Assembly (NCBI RefSeq): GCF_039680535.1
Contig: NZ_JBDKSS010000001.1
Span: 1 to 64,000, forward strand
From: Parvibaculum sp039680535
GTDB lineage: Bacteria; Pseudomonadota; Alphaproteobacteria; Parvibaculales; Parvibaculaceae
DNA: 64,000 nt
Direction: 5' to 3'
This document shows positions 1 to 8,458 of the stretch, in pieces (within the stretch, counting starts at the first letter, position 1; each line of letters opens with the position of its first letter). Position numbers and translations under genes: made by a program. The notes beneath the pieces are model-generated. The model saw only the letters and a program-made list of their open reading frames with translations. It searched no databases and was not told the origin of the DNA.

Positions 1-90
1 ATGAAGAACCTCGCCATGGCGGGCGGCTTCCTGCAGCTCGTCGCCCATGGCGCAGGTGCGTACAGCATCGACAATCGCGGCAATGCCTGA
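1..90 (+). CDS. DoxX-like membrane protein, C-terminal end only
   Basis: The first 29 codons and a TGA stop of a gene that begins before the window. The visible tail contains KNLAMAGGFL followed by HGAGAYSIDNR, which resembles the last membrane segment and short polar tail of DoxX/YphA-type small membrane proteins. Only this tail can be seen, so the family call rests on a short match. It runs towards the convergent cfa gene, whose stop codon begins 20 bases further on. Confidence 0.45.
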   Translation: MKNLAMAGGFLQLVAHGAGAYSIDNRGNA

Positions 91-110
91 TTGCAGACTG
101 GCGCGGGCGA

Positions 111-1355
111 TCAGTCGCCCGCGCGAAGCCGCTGCTGTACCGGGACGGCTGAGAGCATGCGCTCCCGCTTGCCGATATAGTCGCGGGTGAGGGGCAGGGC
201 ATCGATCTTCTTCGTCAACTGAAGCTGGAAGTTGACCATTCCCTCGTGGCGGAACGAGGTTTCCGAACCCGCCAGATAGAACTCCCACATGCGGCAGAAG
301 CGTTCGTCATAGATCCTGGCGGCGATGTCGCGCTTCGCCATGAAGCGGCGGCGCCACTCCTTCAGCGTTTCGGCATAATGGAGCCGGAGCACTTCGAGGT
401 CGGTCATGAAGAGGCCGGTCTTTTCGACCGCCGCCGACATCTCGCTGAGCGCTGGAATATAGCCGCCGGGGAAGATGTATTTCGCGATCCAGGGATTGGT
501 CGCGCCGGGCGGATCGAGCCGCCCGATGGTGTGGATGAGGGCAACGCCATCATCCGCGAGCAGGCGCTTTACGCCGTTGAAATATTCCGTGTAGTGACCG
601 ATGCCGACATGCTCGAACATGCCGACAGAGACGATGCGGTCGAACCTGTCGGTGAGCGTCCGGTAGTCCCGCAGGTGAAACTGCACGCGGTCGGCCAGGC
701 CCCTTTCAGCCGCGCGCTGGCACGCTACCTTGTGCTGTTCGACGCTCAGGGTGACGCCGGTGACGAGTGCGCCCGTTTCCTCGGCGAGCGTTAGCGCCAG
801 ACCGCCCCAACCGCAGCCGATATCGAGCAGTTTCATGCCCGGCTCGATCTGCAGTTTCGCAGCGATATGGCGCTTCTTCGCGAGTTGCGCCTCTTCGAGG
901 CTCATCGAGGGATTGGCGAAATAGGCACAGGAATATTGTTTGTCCGCATCGAGAAAGAGATCGTAGATGCCGCCGTCGAGATCGTAATGATGGGCGACGT
1001 TCTCTTGCGCCTTGCCGATCGGATTGTGCTGATCGATACGCCGCTTCATGCGCCGGAGCGCGGCATATGCCTTGAAGGCGCGGCTCGGATAGCTCGCGCC
1101 GAGATTGCCGAGGATGAGGTCGAGGAGGTCGTAGATGGTGGCCGGCTGGTCGACGGTCAGTATGCCGTCCATATAGGCTTCGCCGAGCTTGAGATAGGGA
1201 TTGGTGGCCAGCGCGAATTGCGCGCCCTTGTCCCGCAACCGTATGGTTATGAGGCGGCCTGTGCCGTCACCATAGGTGCCGACCTTGCCGTCATGGTCAA
1301 TCAGGCGGAGCGAGCCGCGCTTGACGACCTGCTTCAGAAGCACACCGAACAGCAT
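111..1355 (-). CDS. cfa: Cyclopropane-fatty-acyl-phospholipid synthase family methyltransferase
   Basis: A 414-residue SAM-dependent methyltransferase that would add a methylene bridge across the double bond of unsaturated acyl chains in membrane phospholipids. Residues 1-110 form the N-terminal lipid-binding part. The stretch VAHHYDLDGG (120-129) and YSCAYF (141-146) are characteristic of the family, and GCGWGG (180-185) is the SAM-binding glycine motif. The ATG at 1355 was chosen because family similarity begins there; the frame stays open upstream but encodes an unlike arginine-rich sequence. A related SAM-dependent fatty-acid methyltransferase with different chemistry cannot be excluded. 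Confidence 0.88.
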   Translation of the reverse strand: MLFGVLLKQVVKRGSLRLIDHDGKVGTYGDGTGRLITIRLRDKGAQFALATNPYLKLGEAYMDGILTVDQPATIYDLLDLILGNLGASYPSRAFKAYAALRRMKRRIDQHNPIGKAQENVAHHYDLDGGIYDLFLDADKQYSCAYFANPSMSLEEAQLAKKRHIAAKLQIEPGMKLLDIGCGWGGLALTLAEETGALVTGVTLSVEQHKVACQRAAERGLADRVQFHLRDYRTLTDRFDRIVSVGMFEHVGIGHYTEYFNGVKRLLADDGVALIHTIGRLDPPGATNPWIAKYIFPGGYIPALSEMSAAVEKTGLFMTDLEVLRLHYAETLKEWRRRFMAKRDIAARIYDERFCRMWEFYLAGSETSFRHEGMVNFQLQLTKKIDALPLTRDYIGKRERMLSAVPVQQRLRAGD

Positions 1356-1511
1356 ACAGCCTCCATTATCAGGAGTTGACGCAGGATCGGGTCCCGTCAG
1401 TACGCGACCGATCGAGGTTCGTACTTGCCTTGTTTGACCATGAAAAAAGAAAGCCAGATTAGAATCAATAAAAAAGTGAGCGGGGGCTACACGGAAGAGG
1501 GAGGTGCCAAC

Positions 1512-1540
1512 GAAAAACGCCGCCCCGAAGGGCGGCGTTT
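1512..1540 (-). terminator. Rho-independent terminator after rplI
   Basis: On the minus strand a nine-base-pair GC-rich stem (AACGCCGCC-type arm, CGAA-like loop) is followed by a run of five T. It lies about 30 bases past the rplI stop and would end the rpsF-rpsR-rplI transcript. Confidence 0.85.
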
Positions 1541-1569
1541 CGTGTTTCGTCCGGTCGTATCGGAGACGA

Positions 1570-2151
1570 TCAGGCCTCTTCGGCTGCCGTCTCTTCTTCG
1601 GTCGGAGCCAGTTCTTCGGATTCGAAGAACTCGGCGGCTTCGATCTCGTCTTCTTCCTCGGTCCGGCGGGTGAGGTCTTCACCGGCGGCCTGGCGCTTGG
1701 CCTCTTCCTCGGAGCGGGCGACGTTGATCGAAACGGTCGCGGACACTTCGGGGTGGAGGACGACGCGCACCTGATGCAGACCGATCGTCTTGATCGGGTG
1801 ATCGAGCGCGATCTGGTTGCGGTTGGTCGAGAAACCGCCGGCGGTCGCCGCATCGGCGATGTCGCGGCCGTTCACCGAGCCGTAAAGGTGGCCGGTTTCG
1901 CCAGCCTGACGCAGGACCGTGAAGGTCTGGCCGTCGAGCTTCGTCTTGACCTGCTCGGCTTCCGACTTGAGTTCGAGGTTGCGGGCTTCGAGCTGCGCGC
2001 GCTGCGCTTCGAAACGCACAAGGTTTTCTTTGGTGGCGCGGAGCGCCTTCTTGCGGGGCAGGAGGAAGTTACGGGCAAAGCCGTCCTTCACCTTGACCAC
2101 ATCGCCCATCTGGCCGAGTTTTTCGACCCGTTCGAGAAGTACGACTTGCAT
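1570..2151 (-). CDS. rplI: 50S ribosomal protein L9
   Basis: L9 binds 23S rRNA at the base of the L1 stalk and helps maintain reading frame. The N-terminus MQVVLLERVEKLG and the segment VVKVKDGFARNFLLPRKKA (about residues 18-36) are the conserved rRNA-binding domain. The middle is the long connecting helix and the second domain follows. At 193 residues it is longer than the roughly 150 residues of the E. coli protein, because of a glutamate-rich tail from about residue 165. It is the last gene of the S6-S18-L9 operon, 20 bases after rpsR, and is followed by a strong terminator. Confidence 0.97.
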   Translation of the reverse strand: MQVVLLERVEKLGQMGDVVKVKDGFARNFLLPRKKALRATKENLVRFEAQRAQLEARNLELKSEAEQVKTKLDGQTFTVLRQAGETGHLYGSVNGRDIADAATAGGFSTNRNQIALDHPIKTIGLHQVRVVLHPEVSATVSINVARSEEEAKRQAAGEDLTRRTEEEDEIEAAEFFESEELAPTEEETAAEEA

Positions 2152-2171
2152 GTCTGTCTCCTTTTCCGGGC

Positions 2172-2417
2172 TCAGCCGATGACGTAGGGCAGAAGGGCGA
2201 GGAAGCGCGCGCGCTTGATGGCGCGGGCGAGTTCACGCTGCTTCTTGGCGGAAACCGCCGTGATGCGGCTCGGAACGATCTTGCCGCGCTCCGAAACATA
2301 GCGCTGCAGGAGCTTCACGTCCTTGTGGTCGATCTTCGGAGCGTTGGCGCCGGAGAACGGGCAGGTCTTGCGGCGGCGGAAGAAGGGCCGGCGCGCGGGG
2401 GCTGCTGAGGTGCTCAT
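2172..2417 (-). CDS. rpsR: 30S ribosomal protein S18
   Basis: An 81-residue small-subunit protein that pairs with S6 on the platform of the 30S subunit. Visible family features are RRKTCPFSG near residue 15, the core DHKDVKLLQRYVSERGKI, and the basic stretch ITAVSAKKQRELARAIKRAR that contacts 16S rRNA. Its ATG overlaps the rpsF TAA stop by one base, which fits translational coupling of the two interacting proteins. The single N-terminal cysteine in CPFSG is kept. Confidence 0.97.
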   Translation of the reverse strand: MSTSAAPARRPFFRRRKTCPFSGANAPKIDHKDVKLLQRYVSERGKIVPSRITAVSAKKQRELARAIKRARFLALLPYVIG

Positions 2418-2875
2418 TATTCTTCAATCCCTTCCGAAGCGGCTTCTTCACGGTCGCGCGAGAAACGGGGACGGTCGCCACGGTCGCCGCCACGGGGACG
2501 GTCGCCACGGTCGAAGCGGTCGCCACGGCCACCGCCGCGCTCGTCGCGGCTGCCACGGTTCTGCAGCATGGCCGACGGACCGGCTTCATGCTCTTCGACG
2601 CGGGTCGTCATGAAGCGCAGAACGTCTTCGTTGATGCCCTGCTGGCGTTCCATTTCGGCGACGGCAGCGGCCGGCGCGTCGATGTTGAGGAGGGCGTAGT
2701 GGCCCTTGCGGTTCTTCTTCACCTTGTAGGCAAGGTTGCGCAGACCCCAGTATTCGGTCTTCGCGACGGAACCGCCGTTTTCCTTGAGGATGTTCGAGAA
2801 CTGCTCGACGAGCGCCTCGACCTGCTGCTGCGTCACGTCCTGACGCGCAATGAAAATATGCTCGTAAAGAGCCAT
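2417..2875 (-). CDS. rpsF: 30S ribosomal protein S6
   Basis: The start MALYEHIFIARQD is typical of S6, so the ATG at 2875 is preferred over the longer upstream reading. Residues 1-95 form the ferredoxin-like S6 fold, including YWGLRNLAYKVKKNRKGHY, and end with FMTTRVEEHE. Beyond that is a 45-residue low-complexity tail with repeated GDR/RGD-type units rich in Arg, Asp and Gly, encoded by an imperfect DNA repeat at about 2450-2545. It is the first gene of the rpsF-rpsR-rplI operon. S6 C-terminal tails are known to be variable and in E. coli are modified with glutamate; this one is basic as well as acidic. Confidence 0.97.
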   Translation of the reverse strand: MALYEHIFIARQDVTQQQVEALVEQFSNILKENGGSVAKTEYWGLRNLAYKVKKNRKGHYALLNIDAPAAAVAEMERQQGINEDVLRFMTTRVEEHEAGPSAMLQNRGSRDERGGGRGDRFDRGDRPRGGDRGDRPRFSRDREEAASEGIEE

Positions 2876-3037
2876 TGAGCCTTTTCCCATATGTATCCGG
2901 TCCCGACGCAAAGCCCCCTTTGAGCCCCAAAAGGCTCGAAAGGACCACCAAAGAAGCGGAGACACCGGAGCCCGGGATTTCTCCCTGCCGCCCCCTCGAA
3001 AGGGCGCGGTGCGCCGTTCAGCCTCCAGCCGAGACCT

Positions 3038-4636
3038 TCAGAAGCCGCGCAATATAGGGAAAGCGGGGTCGAAAGCAAGGGGAGATGGGGCCGGCGTCTG
3101 GCATTCAGGCGGCAGATAGAGCGAAAGCGGCGATTTGGGATAGTTAAAGGTGCCTGCGCGGCCAAAGTCATGCGTGAGCGCATAGCCCAGCATCTGGCCA
3201 TCGAATCCCCGCTCTCCATAATATCCAACCAGCAGGCCGGTTGTTGGCCCCATATACCGGGTCACGTCGGAATATTTGCGAAATTCGGGGTGCCTGTGCC
3301 GAAGCAGGCCGTCAATTCGGAACAGGAACTCGCCGCCCGCGCTTCCCGGCGACAGCGGCACCCCGCTTCCCAGCGCCGGAATGGCGCTGGCGCTCAGAAT
3401 TTCGGTGACGCAGCCGGGATGATCCCGCAGCGCCGCGCCGACGGATCGGGCGATCGCTGCCTGCGCGCGCATGACGAGGACGGGAGGGTATTTGTCCGCG
3501 CCGTCCCGGGTGAGGAGCCAGATGTCGGCCGCCGAGGAAAGGCCGGCGAGCCCAAGTGCGATGAGCATCGCGGCGGTCCTGAAAACAGGCGATCGGTCTG
3601 CGACCACGGCTGCCGCAGGAACCGCGAACATGGTGAATGCGAGCGCGGCAGGGCCCCAATAGGGCAACTGGTAGGTCATGGGCATGATCGCCGAGGCGAC
3701 GGTGGACGCGAAAATGACCGCTGCTGCCGCCGCAACCCGGTTTCGCAGGCTTTGGTGACTCGTCCAGGTCGCGAGGATCGGCGCCGCCATTGCGAGGATC
3801 AGCCAGACCGGGGTGACGCCTTTGAGGAAATACGCGAAGCCGCGAACGACCTGGATTATCGACGTATGAATAGTCAGGCCGCGAAAATCGTTTGTAAGCA
3901 GATGAAATTCAAAGTTGAGAAAGAGAAAGTCCGGCCAGTCGGCGATCAGGTAGTAGAGAATGGGCAAAAGACCGAGGACGCAGCCGAGGACGTATTGGAG
4001 CGCGAACATTCGCGATTGGCGGTCGACGACGAAGATGAGCGCGAAAGCCGACATGGGTGCGATGAAGCTCACCTTGCTCGATGAAGCGAGACCGAGGCAA
4101 AGGCCGATCAGCAGCGCATCGAACTTCTCGACCGTTCGTCCGAAATACCGGAAGCACGCAAAGGCAAAGAGCAATAGCGGCAGAGCGTAATTGCCTGTCT
4201 GCGCCATGTTGGAAAAGGTGCCGTGGTTGAAGAGGATGAGCGCGAAGGAGATCCAGAACACATAGGTGCGTTGCGCGAGTCTTTCTGCGGTCTTCGCCGC
4301 AAGTAGGGCTGCGCCGAGCACGAACAGGACTGATGTGAGTCTTGCCGAGAGATAGAGCCAGGATGGGCCGAACAGCGCGTTCAGCGCGGCGTAAAGGAAG
4401 ATGCTGAGCGGCGTCTGCACATAGGCGATGTCCCGGTAGAGCGCGAGATGCGGAAACAGCGACGCCGCGGCGACATACATATGGTCGTTGTGATTATATT
4501 CGCCGAAGGCCCTGATTGCCCTGATGACGGCATAGAGGCAGACGGCAATGGGAAGAACGCGAGTGGCGAGAGCCTCGACCGTAAGCCGGCGCGCCCGGTC
4601 GGTTGGAGCGGGTGGCGAAGCGAGGGCATCGTCCAT
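3038..4636 (-). CDS. Polytopic membrane protein, GT-C glycosyltransferase-like
   Basis: A 532-residue integral membrane protein with about ten hydrophobic segments between residues 20 and 380, then a soluble periplasmic-type tail. The first loop carries EYNHNDHMYVAAA and a nearby RDIAYVQTP; an acidic first loop next to a YVQTPL-like motif is the layout of lipid-linked-sugar GT-C transferases (GT39/GT83 kind). That suggests transfer of a sugar from a polyprenyl-phosphate donor to an envelope glycan or lipid, but substrate and family are not fixed. The start at 4636 is an ATG; an in-frame TTG two codons earlier is an alternative. It stands alone between the ribosomal operon and the divergent fab cluster. 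Confidence 0.65.
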   Translation of the reverse strand: MDDALASPPAPTDRARRLTVEALATRVLPIAVCLYAVIRAIRAFGEYNHNDHMYVAAASLFPHLALYRDIAYVQTPLSIFLYAALNALFGPSWLYLSARLTSVLFVLGAALLAAKTAERLAQRTYVFWISFALILFNHGTFSNMAQTGNYALPLLLFAFACFRYFGRTVEKFDALLIGLCLGLASSSKVSFIAPMSAFALIFVVDRQSRMFALQYVLGCVLGLLPILYYLIADWPDFLFLNFEFHLLTNDFRGLTIHTSIIQVVRGFAYFLKGVTPVWLILAMAAPILATWTSHQSLRNRVAAAAAVIFASTVASAIMPMTYQLPYWGPAALAFTMFAVPAAAVVADRSPVFRTAAMLIALGLAGLSSAADIWLLTRDGADKYPPVLVMRAQAAIARSVGAALRDHPGCVTEILSASAIPALGSGVPLSPGSAGGEFLFRIDGLLRHRHPEFRKYSDVTRYMGPTTGLLVGYYGERGFDGQMLGYALTHDFGRAGTFNYPKSPLSLYLPPECQTPAPSPLAFDPAFPILRGF

Positions 4637-4783
4637 GCGCAAATTGCCTCCCCCATGTGGCTCATTTTCATTCGGACTTCAGCATTGGCAATGTGAATCG
4701 GGCAAGCGCGGGCGGGAGGAGAATGTTCCGGTCTGAAAGGTGCCGACATTGCCTCTGCGTCCCCGCCGCCGCGGGCCCTTGTC

Positions 4784-4811
4784 TTGACACCCCTTTTTGA
4801 GCCTGTATCTC
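4784..4811 (+). promoter_or_regulatory. Sigma70-type promoter for the fab cluster
   Basis: TTGACA at 4784-4789 and TATCTC at 4806-4811 are 16 bases apart and lie about 60 bases before the fabD ATG. The -35 is a perfect match to the housekeeping consensus; the -10 is weaker. No transcription data support it. Confidence 0.55.
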
Positions 4812-4868
4812 TGTGGATCAGCCGGGCCGCGAGCAGTCCGGATATTGCTGGATATGCAGGGAGCGTCG

Positions 4869-5810
4869 ATGAGCAGGGCTTTCACCTTTCCGGGGCAGGG
4901 ATCGCAGGCGGTCGGCATGGGCCGGGAACTGGGCGAGGCTTTTGCTTCGGCCCGCGAGGTTTTCGAGGAAGTCGACGAGGCGCTCGGCCAGAAGCTTTCC
5001 AAACTGATGTGGGAAGGTCCGCAGGAAGACCTGACGCTGACCGAGAATGCCCAGCCCGCGATCATGGCGGTGAGTCTCGCCGTCGTGCGTACTCTTGAAA
5101 GAGAGGGCGGCTTCAAGCTTGCCGACAAGGCGGCCTTTGTTGCGGGCCATTCGCTCGGCGAATATTCGGCGCTCGCCGCCGCCGGCAGCTTCACCATTGC
5201 CGACACGGCCAGGCTGCTGAAGCGCCGTGGCCAGGCGATGCAGCGCGCGGTGCCCGTGGGCGTCGGCGCGATGGCCGTTCTGCTCGGCCTCGATTTCGAC
5301 GCGGCCTCCGAAATCGCCAAGGAAGCGGCGCAGGGAGAAGTTTGCGAAGCGGCCAACGACAATGGCGGCGGTCAGGTCGTCGTCTCCGGCCACAAGGCCG
5401 CCGTCGAACGCGCCATCGAGATCGCCAAGACCAAGGGCGCCAAGCGCAGCATGGCTCTGCCGGTGAGTGCCCCTTTCCATTGCGTGCTGATGCAGCCTGC
5501 TGCCGACGAAATGGCCGAAGCGCTGGCAGAGGTCGAGATCAGGACGCCCTCCGTTCCGCTCGTTGCCAACGTCACCGCTTCGCGCGTTGCCGACCCCGCG
5601 ACCATTCGCGACTTGCTGGTAAAGCAGGTCACCGGCATGGTTCGCTGGCGTGAAAGCGTTCTCTATATGGAATCGCAGGGCGTCTCGCGTTACGTCGAAG
5701 TCGGCGCGGGCAAGGCGCTTGCCGGTATGATCAAGCGCATCGCGCAGGAGCCCGAGACCGTTTCGGTCGGCACGCCCGCCGATGTCGAAGCCTTCCTGAA
5801 AACCATCTGA
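4869..5810 (+). CDS. fabD: Malonyl-CoA:ACP transacylase
   Basis: This 313-residue cytoplasmic enzyme moves malonyl from CoA to acyl carrier protein, giving the extender unit for fatty acid synthesis. The nucleophile motif GHSLGE places Ser95, and His204 lies in SAPFHC, matching the Ser-His pair of E. coli FabD. The N-terminal FPGQGSQ is also typical. The ATG at 4869 is used because the family signature (RAFTFPGQG) starts directly after it; the longer upstream reading has no homology. It is followed after 14 bases by fabG, so fabD-fabG are almost certainly co-transcribed from the TTGACA promoter upstream. Confidence 0.96.
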   Translation: MSRAFTFPGQGSQAVGMGRELGEAFASAREVFEEVDEALGQKLSKLMWEGPQEDLTLTENAQPAIMAVSLAVVRTLEREGGFKLADKAAFVAGHSLGEYSALAAAGSFTIADTARLLKRRGQAMQRAVPVGVGAMAVLLGLDFDAASEIAKEAAQGEVCEAANDNGGGQVVVSGHKAAVERAIEIAKTKGAKRSMALPVSAPFHCVLMQPAADEMAEALAEVEIRTPSVPLVANVTASRVADPATIRDLLVKQVTGMVRWRESVLYMESQGVSRYVEVGAGKALAGMIKRIAQEPETVSVGTPADVEAFLKTI

Positions 5811-5824
5811 TCCGGAGAGACGCT

Positions 5825-6562
5825 ATGTTCGACCTCACAGGTAAATCCGCGCTGGTCACGGGCGCTTCGGGCGGCATCGGCTCCGACATCGCCCGCGCCC
5901 TTCACAAGCAGGGTGCGGCCGTCGCGCTCTCGGGCACGCGCAAGGACGCGCTCGACGCGCTGGCTGCGGAACTCGGGGCCCGTACCTTTGTGCTCCCCTG
6001 CAATCTTTCGGATAGCGCTGCCGTCGACGCGCTGCCCAAGCAGGCCGAAGAGGCGATGGGCTCGCTCGACATTCTCGTCAACAATGCCGGCCTCACGCGT
6101 GACAATCTCTTCATGCGCATGAAGGACGAGGAGTGGGACGAGGTTATCCGCGTCAACCTCACGGCGGCCTTCCGCCTGTCGCGCGCGAGCCTGCGCGGCA
6201 TGATGAAGCGCCGCTTTGGCCGCATCATCGGAATCACCTCGGTCGTCGGCGTCACCGGCAATCCGGGGCAGGGCAATTATGCCGCTTCGAAGGCCGGCAT
6301 GATCGGCATGACCAAGGCATTGGCTCAGGAAGTGGCCAGCCGCAACATCACGGCGAACTGCATCGCGCCGGGCTTCATCCGCAGCGCCATGACGGACGCC
6401 TTGAACGACGATCAGAAGTCCAAGATCCTTGGAACGATTCCCGCCGGACGCCTCGGCGAAGGGGCGGAGATTGCCGCAGCGGCGGTCTATCTCGCCAGCG
6501 ACGAGGCGGCCTATGTGACCGGCCAGACCATCCATGTTAACGGCGGCATGGCGATGATCTGA
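5825..6562 (+). CDS. fabG: 3-oxoacyl-ACP reductase
   Basis: A 245-residue short-chain dehydrogenase that reduces 3-oxoacyl-ACP with NADPH in each elongation round. TGASGGIG (12-19) is the nucleotide-binding loop, NNAG is at 86-89, Ser139 and the YAASK pair Tyr152/Lys156 complete the catalytic site, and the C-terminus HVNGGMAMI is the classic FabG tetramer-forming end. A GGAGAG ribosome-binding site lies upstream. Position between fabD and acpP makes the fatty acid role firm rather than one of the many other SDR functions. Confidence 0.96.
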   Translation: MFDLTGKSALVTGASGGIGSDIARALHKQGAAVALSGTRKDALDALAAELGARTFVLPCNLSDSAAVDALPKQAEEAMGSLDILVNNAGLTRDNLFMRMKDEEWDEVIRVNLTAAFRLSRASLRGMMKRRFGRIIGITSVVGVTGNPGQGNYAASKAGMIGMTKALAQEVASRNITANCIAPGFIRSAMTDALNDDQKSKILGTIPAGRLGEGAEIAAAAVYLASDEAAYVTGQTIHVNGGMAMI

Positions 6563-6809
6563 CGGGGGCGGGCCCTAAAAGGTAAACGAAATCAGCGCGG
6601 TAGTTGTGTGCATCAGTGGTGCGCGCTGGCTGGCACCATAGTGAAAAGTGTGTTACCTAGGCCCCTCGATTTGGCTTGCGGTCTAGGCTTGAAATGGGCC
6701 AGAAGAGGTGCAGTCTTTCCGCCGAATTCAATCGCGTTGTCTCCCTGAAGCCTGAGGCAATGGGGACGGGGCGTGAAGCCGGTCAAAACAGGGAATCTGA
6801 GGACTTAAA

Positions 6810-7049
6810 ATGAGTGATATCGCGGAACGCTTGAAGAAGATCGTGGTCGAGCACCTCGGCGTCGACGCCGACAAGGTGACTGAGAACGCGAGCTTCATCG
6901 ATGATCTCGGCGCGGACAGCCTCGACAACGTCGAGCTGGTCATGGCGTTCGAAGAAGAATTCGGCGTCGAGATTCCGGACGATGCGGCCGAGAAGATCCT
7001 GACCGTCAAAGACGCGATCGAGTTCGTCAAGGCGAACGCGAAGTCCTGA
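6810..7049 (+). CDS. acpP: Acyl carrier protein
   Basis: A 79-residue acidic four-helix carrier. The motif GADSLDNVEL places the phosphopantetheine attachment site at Ser37. Length, the high glutamate/aspartate content and the flanking fabG and fabF are all as expected. The preceding gap of 247 bases, longer than others in the cluster, probably holds a separate acpP promoter, since acpP usually needs much higher expression; I could not pick a convincing -35/-10 pair there. Confidence 0.98.
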   Translation: MSDIAERLKKIVVEHLGVDADKVTENASFIDDLGADSLDNVELVMAFEEEFGVEIPDDAAEKILTVKDAIEFVKANAKS

Positions 7050-7062
7050 TTTCGGTCTTGTG

Positions 7063-7089
7063 GAGCGCGGGGCTGAAGTCCCCGCGCTC
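7063..7089 (+). terminator. GC-rich hairpin after acpP
   Basis: A perfect ten-base-pair stem (GAGCGCGGGG with its complement) around a seven-base loop starts 14 bases after the acpP stop. There is no T run, so it may attenuate read-through or protect the abundant acpP mRNA end rather than act as a full intrinsic terminator. Confidence 0.5.
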
Positions 7090-7204
7090 TGCAGCGTCTT
7101 AGGGTCCGGCGCGCCCGGTCAGGTCTCGCCGGCTCTTGCTTTGAGTATCAAGTAGGGCAGCCCCGCGCTCGATCGCAGTGGGCGATGGGGGAGTAGGGAC
7201 CGAT

Positions 7205-8458
7205 ATGAGACGGGTCGTCATTACCGGACTGGGCATGGTGTCGCCGCTTGGCTGCGGCGTCGACGTAACCTGGAAGCGTCTTCTCGATGGCCAGTCTGCG
7301 GCTCGCCGGATCGAGAATTTCGACGTCTCCGACCTTCCTTGCAAAATTGCGATGCCTGTTCCCCGCGAAGGCGAGGGCGCATTCATTCAGGACAACTGGA
7401 TGGATGCGAAGGAATCGAAGCGCGTCGACGATTTCATCGTCTTCGCCGTCGCCGCTGCAACGCAGGCGCTGGACGATGCAAACTGGCATCCCAAGACCGA
7501 CGAAGAACAGTGGCGCTCGGGAACGTTGATCGGCTCGGGCATCGGCGGCCTTCAGGGCATTGCCGAGACGGCGCTCATTCTTCAGGAAAAGGGCCCGCGC
7601 CGCGTGAGCCCGTTCTTCATCACCGGACGCCTGATCAATCTCGCGTCGGGTTATGTCTCCATTCAGCATGGCCTCAAGGGACCGAACCATTCGGTCGTGA
7701 CGGCCTGTTCGACCGGCGCGCATGCGATCGGCGACGCGGCGCGTTTGATCGCGCTCGACGATGCCGACGTCATGGTCGCGGGCGGCACCGAGTCCGCTAT
7801 CAGCCGCATCGGCATTGCCGGCTTCGCCGCCTGCCGCGCGCTCTCGACCGGCTTCAACGATGAGCCGACCCGCGCCTCGCGCCCCTATGACAAGGACCGC
7901 GATGGTTTCGTCATGGGCGAGGGCGCCGGCGTCGTCGTGCTTGAGGAATATGAGCACGCCAAGGCCCGCGGCGCGAAGATCTATGCCGAGGTTGTCGGCT
8001 ATGGTCTCTCCGGCGATGCGCACCACATCACCGCGCCGCCGGAAGACGGCAATGGCGGTTTCCGCTCCATGCAGGCCGCGCTGAAGCGCGCTGGCATTAC
8101 GGCGTCCGATATCGACTATGTGAACGCGCATGGCACGTCCACGATGGCCGATACGATCGAGCTTGGCGCCGTGTCGCGTCTTCTCGGCAATGCGGTCAGC
8201 AAGGTTTCGATGTCCTCGACGAAATCGTCGATCGGCCATCTGCTCGGCGCTGCCGGTGCTGTCGAAGCGATCTTCTGCACGCTCGCCATTCGCGACCAGA
8301 TCGTGCCGCCGACGCTCAACCTTGAGAATCCGGAAAGCGAGACCGAGCTCGATCTCGTGCCGCTCAAGGCGCGCCAGCGCGAAGTCAATTACGCGCTGTC
8401 GAACTCCTTCGGGTTCGGCGGAACCAACGCTTCGCTGGTGCTGAAGAAGGTCGATTGA
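7205..8458 (+). CDS. fabF: Beta-ketoacyl-ACP synthase II
   Basis: A 417-residue condensing enzyme that elongates acyl-ACP with malonyl-ACP. The active-site Cys168 sits in TACSTGA, and the two histidines are in NAHGTSTMADTIE and SSIGHLLGAAGA, giving the Cys-His-His set of KAS II. The conserved end SFGFGGTNASLV is present. The ATG at 7205, before RRVVITGLGMVSPLG and just after a GGGGGAGT ribosome-binding site, is preferred over an in-frame start nine codons upstream. The mltG TTG start follows its stop directly. Confidence 0.96.
   Translation: MRRVVITGLGMVSPLGCGVDVTWKRLLDGQSAARRIENFDVSDLPCKIAMPVPREGEGAFIQDNWMDAKESKRVDDFIVFAVAAATQALDDANWHPKTDEEQWRSGTLIGSGIGGLQGIAETALILQEKGPRRVSPFFITGRLINLASGYVSIQHGLKGPNHSVVTACSTGAHAIGDAARLIALDDADVMVAGGTESAISRIGIAGFAACRALSTGFNDEPTRASRPYDKDRDGFVMGEGAGVVVLEEYEHAKARGAKIYAEVVGYGLSGDAHHITAPPEDGNGGFRSMQAALKRAGITASDIDYVNAHGTSTMADTIELGAVSRLLGNAVSKVSMSSTKSSIGHLLGAAGAVEAIFCTLAIRDQIVPPTLNLENPESETELDLVPLKARQREVNYALSNSFGFGGTNASLVLKKVD

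Noticed and set aside
2450..2545. Short repeats resembling a CRISPR array
   Set aside because: They are codon-level repeats inside rpsF giving the GDR tail; unit sizes and spacers do not fit CRISPR.
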